A stretch of 64,000 bases of DNA from Agarivorans litoreus (GCF_019649015.1 NZ_BLPI01000001.1:2125001-2189000); one strand, 5' to 3'; numbered from the stretch's first letter, positions 44,380 to 58,281 are shown. The notes: generated from the sequence alone by a model not told the origin. Program-made: numbers and translations.

Positions 44380-44411
44380 GGGTTAAATGTAAAAACTAGT
44401 AGAGGTCGAGA

Positions 44412-45618
<1,207 letters not shown>

Positions 45619-45643
45619 TTAAGTTTAATAAAAACTGTTTTAA

Positions 45644-45925
<282 letters not shown>

Positions 45926-45958
45926 TCCTTCGATTCCTAACAAATAGGAGGTGTCGTT

Positions 45959-46432
45959 GTGAATATCAATGCAACCATGTTTGGACAAGCGATATCGTTC
46001 GCGATTTTTTGTTGGTTCTGCGTTAAATACGTATGGCCACCACTAATCGACGCGATTGAAGCTCGTCAAAAGAAAATTGCGGATGGTTTAGCTGACGCTG
46101 AACGTGCCGGAAAGGATCTTCAATTAGCTCAAGCGAAAGCATCAGAGCAAATGAAAGACGCCAAGTCCGAAGCTGCTGGTATTATCGAGCAAGCTAACAA
46201 GCGCAAAATTCAAATCATCGACGAAGCAAAAGAGCTGGCTAACATTGAGCGAGAAAAAATTATTGCTCAAGGTAACGCAGAAGTTGAAGCTGAACGTAAT
46301 CGTGCTCGAGAAGAGTTACGTGCGCAAGTAGCTGCTTTAGCCATCGCTGGCGCTGAGAAAATTCTTGAGCGTTCAATCGACAAAGAAGCCAACAAGCAGA
46401 TTGTTGATAAGCTAGTCGCTGAGCTGAAATAA
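45959..46432 (+). CDS. atpF: F1Fo ATP synthase subunit b
   Basis: Peripheral stalk subunit. 157 aa (E. coli 156) from a GTG at 45959 after a very strong ribosome-binding site AGGAGGTG, giving (M)[19 protein letters not shown]. One N-terminal membrane helix followed by a long charged coiled coil (about 35-135) and the C-terminal delta-binding segment. Confidence 0.97.
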   Translation: MNINATMFGQAISFAIFCWFCVKYVWPPLIDAIEARQKKIADGLADAERAGKDLQLAQAKASEQMKDAKSEAAGIIEQANKRKIQIIDEAKELANIEREKIIAQGNAEVEAERNRAREELRAQVAALAIAGAEKILERSIDKEANKQIVDKLVAELK

Positions 46433-46451
46433 GGGATAAAAGGTAGAGCTT

Positions 46452-46982
46452 ATGGCTGATTTAACCACCATTGCTCGTCCCTACGCTAAAGCTGCGTTTG
46501 ATTTTGCTGTTGAGCAAAAAGCCTTAGAACAGTGGACTGAGATGTTAGCATTTGTTGCCGAAGTGGCAGCCAATGAGCACGTTGCAGTTCAGCTGAAAAG
46601 GGAATCGGCAAATACTTTGGTTGATTTATTTACCACTGTATGTGCGGAACAGCTTAACGAGCATGGCCTTAACTTAATTAAGTTAATGGCTGAGAACGGA
46701 CGTTTAAATGCGTTGCCTGCTGTGTTAGCTCTTTTCTTGGAGTATAAGGCCGAATTGGCTAAGGAAATAACTGCTGATGTTGTTTCCGCTACCGAGTTAG
46801 ATGCCGCGCAGCAAGCGCAAATTAGTGCTTCCTTGGAACAGCGTCTAGCACGCAAAGTGAAGCTTAACTGTAGTGTTGACGCCTCATTAATGGCCGGTGT
46901 AATTATTCAAGCCGGTGATTTAGTGATTGATAGCTCTGTAAAAGGGCAATTGGCGAAACTTTCTGAAACACTGCAAGCGTAA
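46452..46982 (+). CDS. atpH: F1Fo ATP synthase subunit delta
   Basis: Links the peripheral stalk to the top of F1. 176 aa (E. coli 177). Helical N-terminal domain starting [16 protein letters not shown], and a C-terminal segment with [21 protein letters not shown] that defines the OSCP/delta family. In operon order between b and alpha. Confidence 0.97.
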   Translation: MADLTTIARPYAKAAFDFAVEQKALEQWTEMLAFVAEVAANEHVAVQLKRESANTLVDLFTTVCAEQLNEHGLNLIKLMAENGRLNALPAVLALFLEYKAELAKEITADVVSATELDAAQQAQISASLEQRLARKVKLNCSVDASLMAGVIIQAGDLVIDSSVKGQLAKLSETLQA

Positions 46983-46996
46983 TTGGGGAATAGAGC

Positions 46997-48538
46997 ATGC
47001 AACTGAATTCCACTGAAATAAGCGAACTGATCAAGCAACGTATTGAGCAGTTTGAAGTTGTCAGTGAAGCTCGTAACGAAGGTACTATCGTTTCTGTAAG
47101 TGACGGTATTCTTCGCATTAATGGTCTTGCTGATGTAATGCAAGGCGAGATGATTGAGCTTCCTGGTAACCGTTATGCTATCGCATTAAACCTAGAGCGT
47201 GATTCTGTAGGTGCGGTAGTAATGGGCCCTTATGCTGACTTAGCAGAGGGTGACAAAGTAAAAAGTTCTGGTCGTATTTTGGAAGTTCCTGTAGGTCGAG
47301 GCTTATTGGGACGCGTACTTAATACACTGGGTGAGCCAATTGATGGTAAAGGTGCGGTAGAGCACGATGGCTTCTCGCCAATCGAAGTGATTGCACCTGG
47401 CGTAATGGAACGTAAATCGGTAGATAAACCTGTTCAAACAGGTATTAAAGCGATTGATTCAATGATTCCAATCGGCCGTGGTCAACGTGAGTTGATTATC
47501 GGTGACCGTCAGATTGGTAAAACAGCGATCGCTGTTGACACCATCATTAACCAAAAAAGCTCTGGCATTAAATGTATTTACGTAGCGATTGGCCAAAAAG
47601 CCTCTACTATTGCTGCTGTAGTACGTAAGCTAGAAGAATACGGCGCAATGGAGTACACCACCATTGTTGCAGCTTCTGCATCAGATTCAGCCGCACTACA
47701 ATACTTAGCGCCTTATGCTGGTTGTACTATGGGTGAATACTACCGTGACCGCGGTGAAGATGCGTTAATCATTTATGATGATTTATCTAAGCAAGCCGTA
47801 GCTTATCGTCAAATTTCCTTGCTACTACGTCGTCCGCCAGGCCGTGAAGCTTACCCTGGTGACGTTTTCTACCTCCACTCTCGTTTATTAGAGCGTGCCT
47901 CCCAGGTAAACGAACAGTACGTAGAAGAGTTCACGAAAGGTGAAGTAAAAGGTAAATCAGGTTCATTAACTGCATTGCCGATTATTGAAACCCAGGCTGG
48001 TGACGTATCAGCATTCGTACCAACCAACGTAATTTCGATTACCGATGGTCAAATCTTCCTAACAGGCCAGTTATTTAACTCTGGTACTCGTCCGGCGGTT
48101 GACCCTGGTATTTCGGTATCTCGTGTAGGTGGTGCAGCACAAACTAAGATTATCAAGAAACTGTCAGGTGGTATTCGTACCGCATTGGCACAGTACCGTG
48201 AACTAGCAGCATTTGCCCAGTTTGCTTCTGACTTAGATGATGCAACCCGTAAGCAGTTAGACCACGGTCAAAAAGTAACCGAGTTAATGAAGCAGAAGCA
48301 ATTCAGCCCATTATCTGTTGCTGAACAAGCCTTGGGTCTATACGCCGCTGAAAAAGGTTATTTAGCTGACATAGAAATCGATAAGATTGTTGATTTTGAA
48401 GCAGCGTTGCTAGCTTACGCTAACAACGAGTACGCCGATCTATTAGCGACTATTAATGAAAAAGGCGATTACAACGACGAGATTGATGCGGCGATTAAAG
48501 GCTTAATTGAAAGCTTTAAATCTACCCAATCTTGGTAA
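46997..48538 (+). CDS. atpA: F1Fo ATP synthase subunit alpha
   Basis: Non-catalytic nucleotide-binding subunit of F1. 513 aa (E. coli 513). N-terminal [20 protein letters not shown]-loop GDRQIGKTA, and the family signature [17 protein letters not shown], including the arginine finger Arg in that stretch. Starts 14 bases after atpH. Confidence 0.98.
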   Translation: MQLNSTEISELIKQRIEQFEVVSEARNEGTIVSVSDGILRINGLADVMQGEMIELPGNRYAIALNLERDSVGAVVMGPYADLAEGDKVKSSGRILEVPVGRGLLGRVLNTLGEPIDGKGAVEHDGFSPIEVIAPGVMERKSVDKPVQTGIKAIDSMIPIGRGQRELIIGDRQIGKTAIAVDTIINQKSSGIKCIYVAIGQKASTIAAVVRKLEEYGAMEYTTIVAASASDSAALQYLAPYAGCTMGEYYRDRGEDALIIYDDLSKQAVAYRQISLLLRRPPGREAYPGDVFYLHSRLLERASQVNEQYVEEFTKGEVKGKSGSLTALPIIETQAGDVSAFVPTNVISITDGQIFLTGQLFNSGTRPAVDPGISVSRVGGAAQTKIIKKLSGGIRTALAQYRELAAFAQFASDLDDATRKQLDHGQKVTELMKQKQFSPLSVAEQALGLYAAEKGYLADIEIDKIVDFEAALLAYANNEYADLLATINEKGDYNDEIDAAIKGLIESFKSTQSW

Positions 48539-48566
48539 TCAAACCTGACGAATAGGAGCAATAGAT

Positions 48567-49430
48567 ATGGCCGGCGCTAAAGAGATTAAAGGTAAGATTG
48601 GTAGTGTTCAAAACACTCAAAAGATTACCAATGCGATGCAGATGGTGGCAGCAAGTAAAATGCGTCGTTCGCAAGACGCAATGGAAAGCAGCCGTCCCTA
48701 CGCAGTAGCTATGCGCAAAGTAATTGGTCATATCGCGCTAGGTAAGCTCGAATACAAGCATCCGTATGCTGTAGAACGAGAAGCCAAGCGTGTAGGTTAT
48801 ATCGTGGTATCTACTGACCGTGGTTTGTGTGGCGGCTTAAACATTAATTTGTTTAAACAAGTTGTCACCGACATGCAGCAGTGGAAAGAAAAAGGGGTTG
48901 AGGCTGATCTTGCCGTTATTGGCAGTAAAGCAACAGCCTTCTTTAATAGCCACGGTGGTAAAGTGGTAGCTCAAAACTCTGGCTTGGGAGATAACCCAAC
49001 TGTTGAAGAGCTTATCGGTACCGTGAAAGTGATGTTAGAAGCCTACGATGAAGGCAAGCTAGATCGCATTTATGTGGTGTACAACAAGTTTGTAAACACC
49101 ATGGTACAAGAACCAACGATTGATCAATTATTGCCGCTGCCTAAAGCAGATGATCCAGAAATTGCGTCTCGCAGCTGGGATTATTTATACGAGCCAAGTG
49201 CTGAAGAAATTCTCGACGGCCTACTAGTTCGTTATATCGAATCTCAAGTGTATCAAGGTGTGGTAGAAAACCTAGCCTGTGAACAAGCTGCACGAATGGT
49301 TGCAATGAAAGCGGCAACCGATAACGCGGGTAACCTGATTGATGAGCTTCAGTTGGTATACAACAAAGAGCGTCAAGCAGCGATTACTCAAGAATTGAGC
49401 GAAATTTCTGCGGGAGCTGCAGCCGTTTAA
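48567..49430 (+). CDS. atpG: F1Fo ATP synthase subunit gamma
   Basis: Central rotor shaft. 287 aa (E. coli 287). N- and C-terminal helices form the coiled coil: [20 protein letters not shown] at the start and [20 protein letters not shown] near the end. RGLCGGLN stretch is conserved. Confidence 0.98.
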   Translation: MAGAKEIKGKIGSVQNTQKITNAMQMVAASKMRRSQDAMESSRPYAVAMRKVIGHIALGKLEYKHPYAVEREAKRVGYIVVSTDRGLCGGLNINLFKQVVTDMQQWKEKGVEADLAVIGSKATAFFNSHGGKVVAQNSGLGDNPTVEELIGTVKVMLEAYDEGKLDRIYVVYNKFVNTMVQEPTIDQLLPLPKADDPEIASRSWDYLYEPSAEEILDGLLVRYIESQVYQGVVENLACEQAARMVAMKAATDNAGNLIDELQLVYNKERQAAITQELSEISAGAAAV

Positions 49431-50843
<1,413 letters not shown>

Positions 50844-50874
50844 GCTTCGCCCATTGGCGTAACAGGAGGCTGAA

Positions 50875-51300
50875 ATGGCAGCGATGACAGTTCACTTGGA
50901 TGTGGTGAGCGCAGAAGAGAAAATTTTCTCTGGCCGCGTTGAGCACTTACGAGTAACCGGTGAAGAGGGTGAGTTAGGAGTATTGCATGGTCATGCTCCA
51001 CTACTAACCCCAATTAAGCCTGGTATGGTTCGCATGGTTAAACAGCATGGTCACGAAGAGGTGATTTACATCTCGGGTGGTTTCTTGGAAGTACAACCAG
51101 GAAACGTAACCGTGTTGGCAGATACCGCGATTCGAGGCAACGAGCTCGATAAAGCCAAGGCCCAACAAGCTAAACAAGCTGCAGAGGAAAGCATTAGCAA
51201 TCCCAACAGCGATGTGGATTTTGCGAAAGCTCAAGTTGAACTTGCGAAAGCAATGGCTCAACTTCAAGTTATCGAAATCCTCGGAAAAAACGTCCGATAG
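50875..51300 (+). CDS. atpC: F1Fo ATP synthase subunit epsilon
   Basis: Rotor subunit with an autoinhibitory C-terminal helix pair. 141 aa (E. coli 139). N-terminal beta sandwich with [20 protein letters not shown] and [20 protein letters not shown]-terminal helices rich in Ala, Lys and Gln. Last gene of the operon and closed by a strong terminator. Confidence 0.98.
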   Translation: MAAMTVHLDVVSAEEKIFSGRVEHLRVTGEEGELGVLHGHAPLLTPIKPGMVRMVKQHGHEEVIYISGGFLEVQPGNVTVLADTAIRGNELDKAKAQQAKQAAEESISNPNSDVDFAKAQVELAKAMAQLQVIEILGKNVR

Positions 51301-51315
51301 ATTTAGCTTGATAAT

Positions 51316-51343
51316 AAAAAGGCGCTCCCAGAGCGCCTTTTTT
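51316..51343 (+). terminator. Terminator of the atp operon
   Basis: AAAAAGGCGCTC-CCA-GAGCGCCTTTTTT, 15 bases after atpC. Confidence 0.93.
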
Positions 51344-51487
51344 GTCTGTGAAAAATGATGCTGACATCAACGAAACCTATTTTTATAGTCGTTACTATAG
51401 CTATAAATAGATTGGCTTCGTGCTAATAACAACTACATTTAGTGGGTTTGAACTTAGCTTCAAACTAACACTCACCAAGGGATGGAT

Positions 51488-53137
51488 ATGGCAACAATTT
51501 CGCCATTAAATCAAGCAAGCAAAGCCTTGCTCTCAGAGCGTATTCAAGGCCTTATCAAAGCCTTATCAGCAGGTATCTACGAACGTGAAGAAAGCTTTAA
51601 ACTATGCCTTTTGGCTGCTCTAGCCGGCGAAAGTGTATTTTTACTAGGCCCGCCTGGTATTGCCAAAAGCATGATTGCCAAACGTTTGGTGAAGGCCTTT
51701 AAAAGCCAAAGCTTCTTTGATTACTTAATGACTCGCTTCTCAACCCCAGAAGAAGTGTTTGGTCCTTTATCTATTCAAGAGCTTAAAGATAATGGTAAGT
51801 ATGTTCGTTTAACCGAAGGTTATTTGCCCACTGCCCATATAGTTTTTCTTGATGAGATCTGGAAAGCAGGTCCGGCTATTCTTAATACCCTACTCACGGT
51901 AGTGAATGAGCGCACTTTTCGAAATAGCTACGAAAACTTGCCTGTACCCATGCGCTTACTTATTTCTGCTTCAAATGAACTGCCTGAAGAAGATGGCGGC
52001 TTAGAAGCGCTTTATGACCGCATGTTACTGAGGGTATTTGTAAATAGGATTCAGCAAAAAGACAACTTCAAAGCCCTGCTGCTTGATAATCAAAGCTTAC
52101 AAGATATCCCTGAACACCTTGTGATTAGTGACGAAGAATATCAAACATGGCAAGCGCAACTTGGCCAAGTCACCATGAATGACGAAGTGTTTGAGAAAAT
52201 GTACCTAATTAAAAACTTGGTTGAGCAAGGTTTTCCTTTAGCCGGAGAAGGCAGTATTGTTGGCGATCTTTATGTATCGGACCGACGCTGGAAGAAGTCT
52301 GTTCATTTGTTGCAAACTAGTGCATTTTTTAATGGTCGTTCAGAGATTAATCCGCTCGACTTGCTGCTATTGCAAGACTGTCTCTGGCATAACCTAGAAG
52401 ACCGCCAGTTTATTCAAACTTGTATCAAAGATTATGCCGTCAATCATGCATTCGATCAGCTTAAACTAAAAGAACTTGCCGAAGGGGCCGAGCGTCATTA
52501 TCAAGCCACCGTGGATGATATTTGCGAGCAGCTTACCCTACAGTTTTCTCATGATTCAGGCTTAAGAAAAGACCAATATAAATACGATTTTAGCAGTGCT
52601 AAACGTTACCCCAATAAACACGGTGGCGAGCTATTTAAGCTGGTGGTATTGCAAAGCAATTTGTCGGTGAGTGAAAAAGACAAAGGTGAAACGCGTTGGG
52701 TCTATGTGGATGCAAACGAGTTCTCAAAGAAAATAAAAAGCGGTAATTGTGAAATGCTCGGGCGGATCAACGAAGGTTCCGAGTTATGTCAGCTACGCTT
52801 TGATATTGATATTAACCATCAGCTAGTGATTAAAGATTTAGCTAATCGACCTTTACTGCTTGGTATTGCCAAACAACAAGGCCTTGATGAAAGCATGGTA
52901 GCCGATTGGCAACAGCAAATTGATGCAGTATTGGCTAATATTAAACAAGCAGAATATGAGCTAAAACGTAGCCGGGCTCAGTTTCACGGTGCCTTGCCCC
53001 ATAACTTTATCTCTGAGCAACTGCCAGAGTCGATAGAAGCAAGCTTGATGGAAGTGGATATGATGGTATCAGGGGTTGCTAGCTTGCTAGATAAACAGGC
53101 TTATAGAATGCGCAATATAAACGACTTTTTTAACTAG
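51488..53137 (+). CDS. ravA: MoxR-family AAA+ ATPase RavA
   Basis: Hexameric AAA+ chaperone-like ATPase; in E. coli it works with ViaA, binds lysine decarboxylase and influences Fe-S/respiratory proteins and aminoglycoside sensitivity. 549 aa from the ATG at 51488 (AAGGG at 51477-51481; an ATG at 51482 is too close to it). Walker A GPPGIAKS (54-61), RFSTPEEVFGPLSI, Walker B IVFLDEIWKAG, sensor region SASNELPEE, and YVSDRRWKKSVHLLQTSAFF. It is longer than E. coli RavA (498), mainly in the C-terminal half. Eight bases before viaA. Confidence 0.93.
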   Translation: MATISPLNQASKALLSERIQGLIKALSAGIYEREESFKLCLLAALAGESVFLLGPPGIAKSMIAKRLVKAFKSQSFFDYLMTRFSTPEEVFGPLSIQELKDNGKYVRLTEGYLPTAHIVFLDEIWKAGPAILNTLLTVVNERTFRNSYENLPVPMRLLISASNELPEEDGGLEALYDRMLLRVFVNRIQQKDNFKALLLDNQSLQDIPEHLVISDEEYQTWQAQLGQVTMNDEVFEKMYLIKNLVEQGFPLAGEGSIVGDLYVSDRRWKKSVHLLQTSAFFNGRSEINPLDLLLLQDCLWHNLEDRQFIQTCIKDYAVNHAFDQLKLKELAEGAERHYQATVDDICEQLTLQFSHDSGLRKDQYKYDFSSAKRYPNKHGGELFKLVVLQSNLSVSEKDKGETRWVYVDANEFSKKIKSGNCEMLGRINEGSELCQLRFDIDINHQLVIKDLANRPLLLGIAKQQGLDESMVADWQQQIDAVLANIKQAEYELKRSRAQFHGALPHNFISEQLPESIEASLMEVDMMVSGVASLLDKQAYRMRNINDFFN

Positions 53138-53145
53138 GTTAAAAC

Positions 53146-54585
53146 ATGTTAGATAGCCTGCAATTTGGTGTGATGTTAGCCGAGTCGGGACTGCTTGATG
53201 AAGCAGTCCGCGAGGTGATGATGCGTCCGCAACTGATGATGATTGCAGAGTCTAGCCCTGGTATTCAAAGTGCCATGAAAAGCCAAGTTAGCAAATGGAA
53301 AAGCCAAATTCGTTCTCAGCTTGGTCAAATCACCATTGAAGAAAAATTTGCCGAAGAAATAGCGCTGTATCAGCGTTCTATTGAATTAGACAGTGCCGCA
53401 TTCAGCCAACAGTTAGATGACTTATTGATACAGTTAAGCGTTTGTTCTTCTTTTTATGGCAAGGCAAGTGAGTTGGCTGCTCATCCTCACCACCGTTATA
53501 GCCCAATGTTTCAAAGTTACTTTTGTAATCAGTGGTTTGAAAACATCGCCAAGGCGCTTAATAAAGCTCAGTTAGATGAAATGAAGCAGCATAAGCAAGC
53601 CTTGCTGGCCGATCTTTATCAACGGGTTGAAACGCTGCAGGCGATGCCTGAAATGACTGAATCGGGTGACTCAAATAAGTTAGGTCGATTATGGGATATG
53701 GCGGCGGCAAAGCTGCGTAAAAGTGAAGTTAATTTGCTTAAGCAGTTTGCGGTGTTCCTTAAATCGCAAAAAGGTCTACAAAAAATTGCCGAGCAATTAG
53801 GCAGAATGGCCGACCAAGTGAGTGACCCAAATGCTAGCAATGCACCGGTTGAAGAGCCTCAATTGATTGAGGAGCAGTTAGAGCAAGTTACCGACGATAT
53901 AGTTGGAGTGCACGAAGGTGATGATCTAGCCAAACTCTTGCCTAATGAAACCATGTTCTTAGCCTACCCAGAGTTAGAGGTTATTTTTTATAAGCACTTA
54001 GTTGATCACCAGCTAATGAATTATCAAATGCAGGGCAAGCAGCGCAAATTGCGTAAGGTGAAAACCTACAAAAAAGCAGCTGACGAGACCATGCTAGATA
54101 AGGGGCCATTCGTTTTGGCCATTGATAGCTCTGGCTCTATGCAAGGCTTTCCTGAGAAGTGTGCTAAAGCCCTAGCCTATGGCTTAATGCAAATAGCCTT
54201 AGCTGAACAGCGTGACTGTTATGTCATTATGTTTTCAACAGAGCTCATCACTTACGAACTCACCAAAAAAGATGGCTTAAGAGAAGTGCTTAATTTTCTA
54301 TCTTACAGTTTTCATGGTGGCACCGATATGGCCGCAGCACTCCAGCAAGCGGTTAAACAAATGACAGAAGATAAATACCAAAATGCAGATTTAGTGGTAT
54401 TGTCAGATTTTATTGCCCCTGCTCCACCCAATGATTTGTTAGATACAATCAAGCAGTTAAAAACGCAAAAAAATCGATTTCATGCGCTTAAACTATCTAG
54501 CTACGGAAACCCCGAATTAATGCAGGTGTTTGATCACCTCTGGGATTACACTCCTTCGCCAATGAAGCGCTTATTTAAACGATAA
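53146..54585 (+). CDS. viaA: VWA-domain protein ViaA
   Basis: Partner of RavA. 479 aa (E. coli 483). N-terminal helical region about 1-300 and a C-terminal von Willebrand A domain whose MIDAS motif is Asp327-Ser-Ser-Gly-Ser331 in VLAIDSSGSMQGFPEKCAKA, with further metal-site Thr/Asp in FHGGTDMAAAL and VVLSDFIAP. Co-transcribed with ravA. The pair lies between atpC and glmU, which are usually adjacent. Confidence 0.93.
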   Translation: MLDSLQFGVMLAESGLLDEAVREVMMRPQLMMIAESSPGIQSAMKSQVSKWKSQIRSQLGQITIEEKFAEEIALYQRSIELDSAAFSQQLDDLLIQLSVCSSFYGKASELAAHPHHRYSPMFQSYFCNQWFENIAKALNKAQLDEMKQHKQALLADLYQRVETLQAMPEMTESGDSNKLGRLWDMAAAKLRKSEVNLLKQFAVFLKSQKGLQKIAEQLGRMADQVSDPNASNAPVEEPQLIEEQLEQVTDDIVGVHEGDDLAKLLPNETMFLAYPELEVIFYKHLVDHQLMNYQMQGKQRKLRKVKTYKKAADETMLDKGPFVLAIDSSGSMQGFPEKCAKALAYGLMQIALAEQRDCYVIMFSTELITYELTKKDGLREVLNFLSYSFHGGTDMAAALQQAVKQMTEDKYQNADLVVLSDFIAPAPPNDLLDTIKQLKTQKNRFHALKLSSYGNPELMQVFDHLWDYTPSPMKRLFKR

Positions 54586-54677
54586 TTCCAAAGCAGATAC
54601 GTTTCGCTTACACTTGTTTAAATTATCGATAATCATTTTGGTTGATTGGGAAAATTAACCTGTAATAAGGAAACAAA

Positions 54678-56039
54678 ATGAACTTCAGCGTTGTTATTTT
54701 GGCTGCCGGTAAAGGAACAAGGATGCGTTCAACTTTACCGAAGGTACTTCATAAGTTAGCGGATAAACCAATGGTGCAGCACGTCATCGATACCGCTAAA
54801 AAATTAAAGCCAGAAGCTATTCACCTTATCTACGGCCATGGCGGTGAATTGATTAAACAGCAAATACAAGACCCAAGCTTAAATTGGATTGAGCAAGCTG
54901 AGCAACTAGGTACTGGTCATGCTATGCAACAAGCTGCACCGCATTTTGCGCCTAATCAGCCTGTCGTTATGTTATACGGTGATACCCCCTTAATTAGCGA
55001 ACAAACAATTCAGCGCTTAATTGAAGCCTTGCCAGAAAATGGCATTGGTTTACTCACCGTAGATCAAGAAGACCCAACCGGCTATGGGCGAATTGTGCGT
55101 GAAAACGGCAGTGTAGCAGCGATTGTTGAGCACAAAGATGCAACCGCTGAGCAGCTAGCGATTAAAGAAGTGAACACCGGTGTATTAGTGGCAAACAGTA
55201 ATGACTTTAACCGCTGGTTGGCTAACTTAAGTAACGACAATGCTCAAGGCGAATACTACGTTACCGACATTATTGAAATGGCCACTAAAGAAGGCAACGT
55301 GGTACAAGCGGTACAACCCGACTCTATTGTTGAAGTGCAAGGGGTTAATGACCGAGTTCAACTAAACGGTTTAGAGCGCGCATACCAAAAAGCCCAAGCT
55401 GAACAGCTACTGCGTGATGGGGTAAGTTTGGCCGATGCTAACCGCTTTGATTTACGTGGTGAGTTAAGCATTGGTAGCGACTGTTTCATCGATATCAACG
55501 TTATAATTAAGGGCAAAGTTACCATTGGTAACAATGTGACTATTGAAGCTAACGCTATTTTGATTGATTGTGAGATTGGCGATAATGTCACCATTAAAGC
55601 TAACAGCATTATTGAACAAGCTAGCTTAGCGGCAGATGCTTCCGCTGGTCCATTTGCTCGCCTTCGCCCTGGAGCCAAGCTGGAGCAAGATGCTCATGTA
55701 GGTAACTTTGTAGAAATGAAGAAGTCTACTCTAGGTAAAGGCTCTAAAGCTGGTCACCTAACTTATCTAGGTGATACTACGGTAGGTGAAAAAGTGAATA
55801 TTGGTGCTGGCACTATTACCTGTAATTACGATGGTGTTAATAAATTCCAAACTGTGATTGAAGACGGTGCCTTTATTGGCAGTGATACCCAGTTAGTTGC
55901 TCCAGTTACCGTGGGTAAGAATGCAACTGTAGGTGCGGGTTCTACAATTACAAGTGATGTGGAAGCTGAAGTATTGGCAATATCTAGAACCAAGCAGCGC
56001 AGTATTAAAGCTTGGCAACGTCCCGTTAAAAAATCTTAA
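54678..56039 (+). CDS. glmU: Bifunctional UDP-N-acetylglucosamine pyrophosphorylase / glucosamine-1-phosphate acetyltransferase
   Basis: Makes UDP-GlcNAc for peptidoglycan and lipopolysaccharide: acetylates GlcN-1-P, then transfers UMP. 453 aa (E. coli 456). N-terminal uridylyltransferase with [21 protein letters not shown]-terminal left-handed beta helix of hexapeptide repeats (from about residue 250) with the acetyltransferase His in [10 protein letters not shown] and [13 protein letters not shown]. Own promoter region of 92 bases after viaA. Confidence 0.98.
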   Translation: MNFSVVILAAGKGTRMRSTLPKVLHKLADKPMVQHVIDTAKKLKPEAIHLIYGHGGELIKQQIQDPSLNWIEQAEQLGTGHAMQQAAPHFAPNQPVVMLYGDTPLISEQTIQRLIEALPENGIGLLTVDQEDPTGYGRIVRENGSVAAIVEHKDATAEQLAIKEVNTGVLVANSNDFNRWLANLSNDNAQGEYYVTDIIEMATKEGNVVQAVQPDSIVEVQGVNDRVQLNGLERAYQKAQAEQLLRDGVSLADANRFDLRGELSIGSDCFIDINVIIKGKVTIGNNVTIEANAILIDCEIGDNVTIKANSIIEQASLAADASAGPFARLRPGAKLEQDAHVGNFVEMKKSTLGKGSKAGHLTYLGDTTVGEKVNIGAGTITCNYDGVNKFQTVIEDGAFIGSDTQLVAPVTVGKNATVGAGSTITSDVEAEVLAISRTKQRSIKAWQRPVKKS

Positions 56040-56056
56040 TTGTTTGAATTGTATAT

Positions 56057-56083
56057 GAAAAGCGACCTTTGGTCGCTTTTTTT
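56057..56083 (+). terminator. Terminator of glmU
   Basis: AAAAGCGACC-TTT-GGTCGCTTTTTTT, 18 bases after the stop. Confidence 0.9.
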
Positions 56084-56156
56084 GTTTTAGCGACTGTTTT
56101 CACATAAATCCCTACTTTAATTAGGTATAACTAGGGTTTTGCTTTAGGGACAGACC

Positions 56157-57380
56157 ATGAACAAACAGTTTGAACACCCGCTGCCAAACAGCGAAGGTTA
56201 TTTTGGCGAATATGGTGGAAGTTTTATCCCGCCAGAGCTTCAAACAGTTATGAATGATATTAATCAGGCTTACTTAGACATTCGTCAAGATCCAGAGTTT
56301 GTAAAAGAGCTTACGCGTTTGTATCAAGACTATGTAGGTCGCCCTAGCCCAATTTTCCACGCCGAGCATTTATCGCAAACCTATGGCTGCGACATTTATT
56401 TAAAACGTGAAGACCTAAACCATACTGGCGCGCATAAAATTAATCACTGTTTAGGTGAAGTGCTACTGGCTAAAAAAATGGGAAAAACCAAAGTGATTGC
56501 CGAAACTGGCGCTGGTCAACATGGGGTTGCTTTAGCAACCGCTGCTGCCTTGTTAGGGTTAGAGTGTGATATTCACATGGGTGAAGTAGATATCGCTAAA
56601 GAGCACCCTAACGTAGTGAGAATGCGTATTTTAGGTGCCAATGTTATCCCCGCAACTCACGGTAGAAAAACCTTAAAAGAAGCTGTAGATAGCGCTTTTC
56701 AAGCTTACATGGCCGATCCTCATAGCCAGCTTTATGCTATTGGTTCGGTAGTTGGACCCCACCCCTTCCCGATGATGGTACGAGACTTCCAATCAATTAT
56801 TGGCATAGAAGCGCGTGAGCAGTTCCAAGCAATGACCGGAGCTTTACCAGACAATTTAGTGGCTTGTGTTGGTGGTGGCTCTAACGCTATGGGGCTGTTT
56901 AGCGCCTTTTTAGAAGATGAAGCGGTCGCTATGCATGGTTGTGAACCTGCCGGTCGCAGTTTGGAAGAAGTGGGTGAACATGCAGCTACGTTAACCAAGG
57001 GTGAACCTGGCACTATGCATGGTTTCCATTCCTACATGCTTAAAGATGAGCAAGGAGAGCCTGAACAGGTTTATTCAGTCGCCAGCGGCCTAGATTATCC
57101 TTCGGTTGGACCACAACATGCCTATTTAAAAGACTTAGGCCGAGTTCAATATGGTGTAGTGAGTGACCAAGAAGCGATTGATGCTTTTTTTGAGCTCTCG
57201 CGTTTAGAAGGCATTATTCCAGCAATAGAATCTGCTCATGCAGTGGCGCACGCCATTAATTTAGCTAAACAAGGTAATAAAGGGTCAATTTTGATTAATT
57301 TATCGGGTCGAGGAGATAAAGATATCGACTTTGTGGTAGAGAAATACGGTAAAGAATACGGAATAGAATCGCTGCTATAA
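56157..57380 (+). CDS. trpB: Stand-alone tryptophan synthase beta chain-like protein
   Basis: PLP enzyme of the TrpB family, which condenses indole with serine to tryptophan. 407 aa, near the usual 397-405. Lys94 in HTGAHKINH is the PLP lysine, catalytic Glu lies in [10 protein letters not shown], the phosphate loop is VGGGSNAMG, and GRGDKD is near the end. No trpA or other trp gene is adjacent, and it has its own leader and terminator. Some positions differ from common TrpB: His where Asn or Gln follows HKIN/HKTN, and CEPAGRS in place of VEPGG. It may be a second, free indole-salvage or serine-converting TrpB. Confidence 0.88.
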   Translation: MNKQFEHPLPNSEGYFGEYGGSFIPPELQTVMNDINQAYLDIRQDPEFVKELTRLYQDYVGRPSPIFHAEHLSQTYGCDIYLKREDLNHTGAHKINHCLGEVLLAKKMGKTKVIAETGAGQHGVALATAAALLGLECDIHMGEVDIAKEHPNVVRMRILGANVIPATHGRKTLKEAVDSAFQAYMADPHSQLYAIGSVVGPHPFPMMVRDFQSIIGIEAREQFQAMTGALPDNLVACVGGGSNAMGLFSAFLEDEAVAMHGCEPAGRSLEEVGEHAATLTKGEPGTMHGFHSYMLKDEQGEPEQVYSVASGLDYPSVGPQHAYLKDLGRVQYGVVSDQEAIDAFFELSRLEGIIPAIESAHAVAHAINLAKQGNKGSILINLSGRGDKDIDFVVEKYGKEYGIESLL

Positions 57381-57399
57381 GTAGTAAAACTTGCTAAAC

Positions 57400-57435
57400 A
57401 AAAAAGGCCACAAGTGAAAATCTGTGGCCTTTTTT
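57400..57435. terminator. Bidirectional terminator between trpB and the outer-membrane protein gene
   Basis: AAAAAAGGCCACA paired with TGTGGCCTTTTTT; A and T runs on both sides suit the convergent genes. Confidence 0.9.
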
Positions 57436-57453
57436 AGTTTGCAGAAAGCTAGT

Positions 57454-58281
57454 TTAGAATTTATAAGCCACGTTGAGCATTGGCCCGCGGTAGTGATATC
57501 TTAAGGTGGTTTCATTCCAATCGGCTTCAACTAAGTAATAGTTGTAGCCTAATTCAACATCCCAACTTGGTGTTATATGATAAGAAAGAGATGCATTTAA
57601 ATCGGCTAAGTAACCACTAGTATTATCTATAGATATATAGAAGAACTGAGTGTGCGCGCCAATCGTCCAATCTTCCGCTAATTGATAATCTGCCCATAGT
57701 CCAATGTCAGGCAGTGGAGCGGTGGTTGACTCATCAACTACTTCGCCGTTGGTATTGGCACTATCACAAGTGATGGTACCACTGTTATTAATACAACCCG
57801 CTATCTCACCGCTAAAGCCCATTTCAATGAACATAACGTGTAAACCTAACGAACCGCCAATTTCGGCCCGTTCTGTTTTAAAGAAAGAATAACCATAACC
57901 AGCGCGTAAAATGTCAATGTCCATACGCGTATCAATAGACGCCCCTACAACAATGCCTTTATCTGGGTTGTTAGGCAGGGTGTAGCCAAAGGTTGATTTG
58001 CTTTTGGCTGAGCGGTGCAATCTGCGCCAATCGGCATATACAATATGGCGTTCTTTAAATTTATAGCCTGCTTCGAAAAATGGTAAAAACTGGTTTTCTT
58101 CTAGATTTAAGTTGTCTTCGAAATCTAAATGAAAGTCTTCGTTATTGAATGCTTTGGTGGTAATTGAAGAATCGGTTTTCGCCCAAAAGCCGCCCGCTTT
58201 TATCACCCATTCACCAGCTAAACTGGTAGAGCTAAAGCTTGCTATTAGTGCAGCAAGAGGGAGCCACTGCTTGGTTTTCAT
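57454..58281 (-). CDS. Outer-membrane beta-barrel protein of unknown function
   Basis: Not recognised by name. 275 aa with a clear signal peptide (MKTKQWLPLAALIASF, cleavage about SLA|GE at 22-23) and a C-terminal aromatic end MLNVAYKF, as needed for barrel assembly. Alternating strands such as WVIKAGGFWAKTDSSI, HIVYADWRRLHRSAK, DILRAGYGYSFFKTE and WDVELGYNYYLVEADW suggest 8-10 strands. An extracellular-type loop has two cysteines (GCINNSGTITCDS) that could be bonded. Single gene; transport or adhesion role cannot be told. Confidence 0.8.
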   Translation of the reverse strand: MKTKQWLPLAALIASFSSTSLAGEWVIKAGGFWAKTDSSITTKAFNNEDFHLDFEDNLNLEENQFLPFFEAGYKFKERHIVYADWRRLHRSAKSKSTFGYTLPNNPDKGIVVGASIDTRMDIDILRAGYGYSFFKTERAEIGGSLGLHVMFIEMGFSGEIAGCINNSGTITCDSANTNGEVVDESTTAPLPDIGLWADYQLAEDWTIGAHTQFFYISIDNTSGYLADLNASLSYHITPSWDVELGYNYYLVEADWNETTLRYHYRGPMLNVAYKF

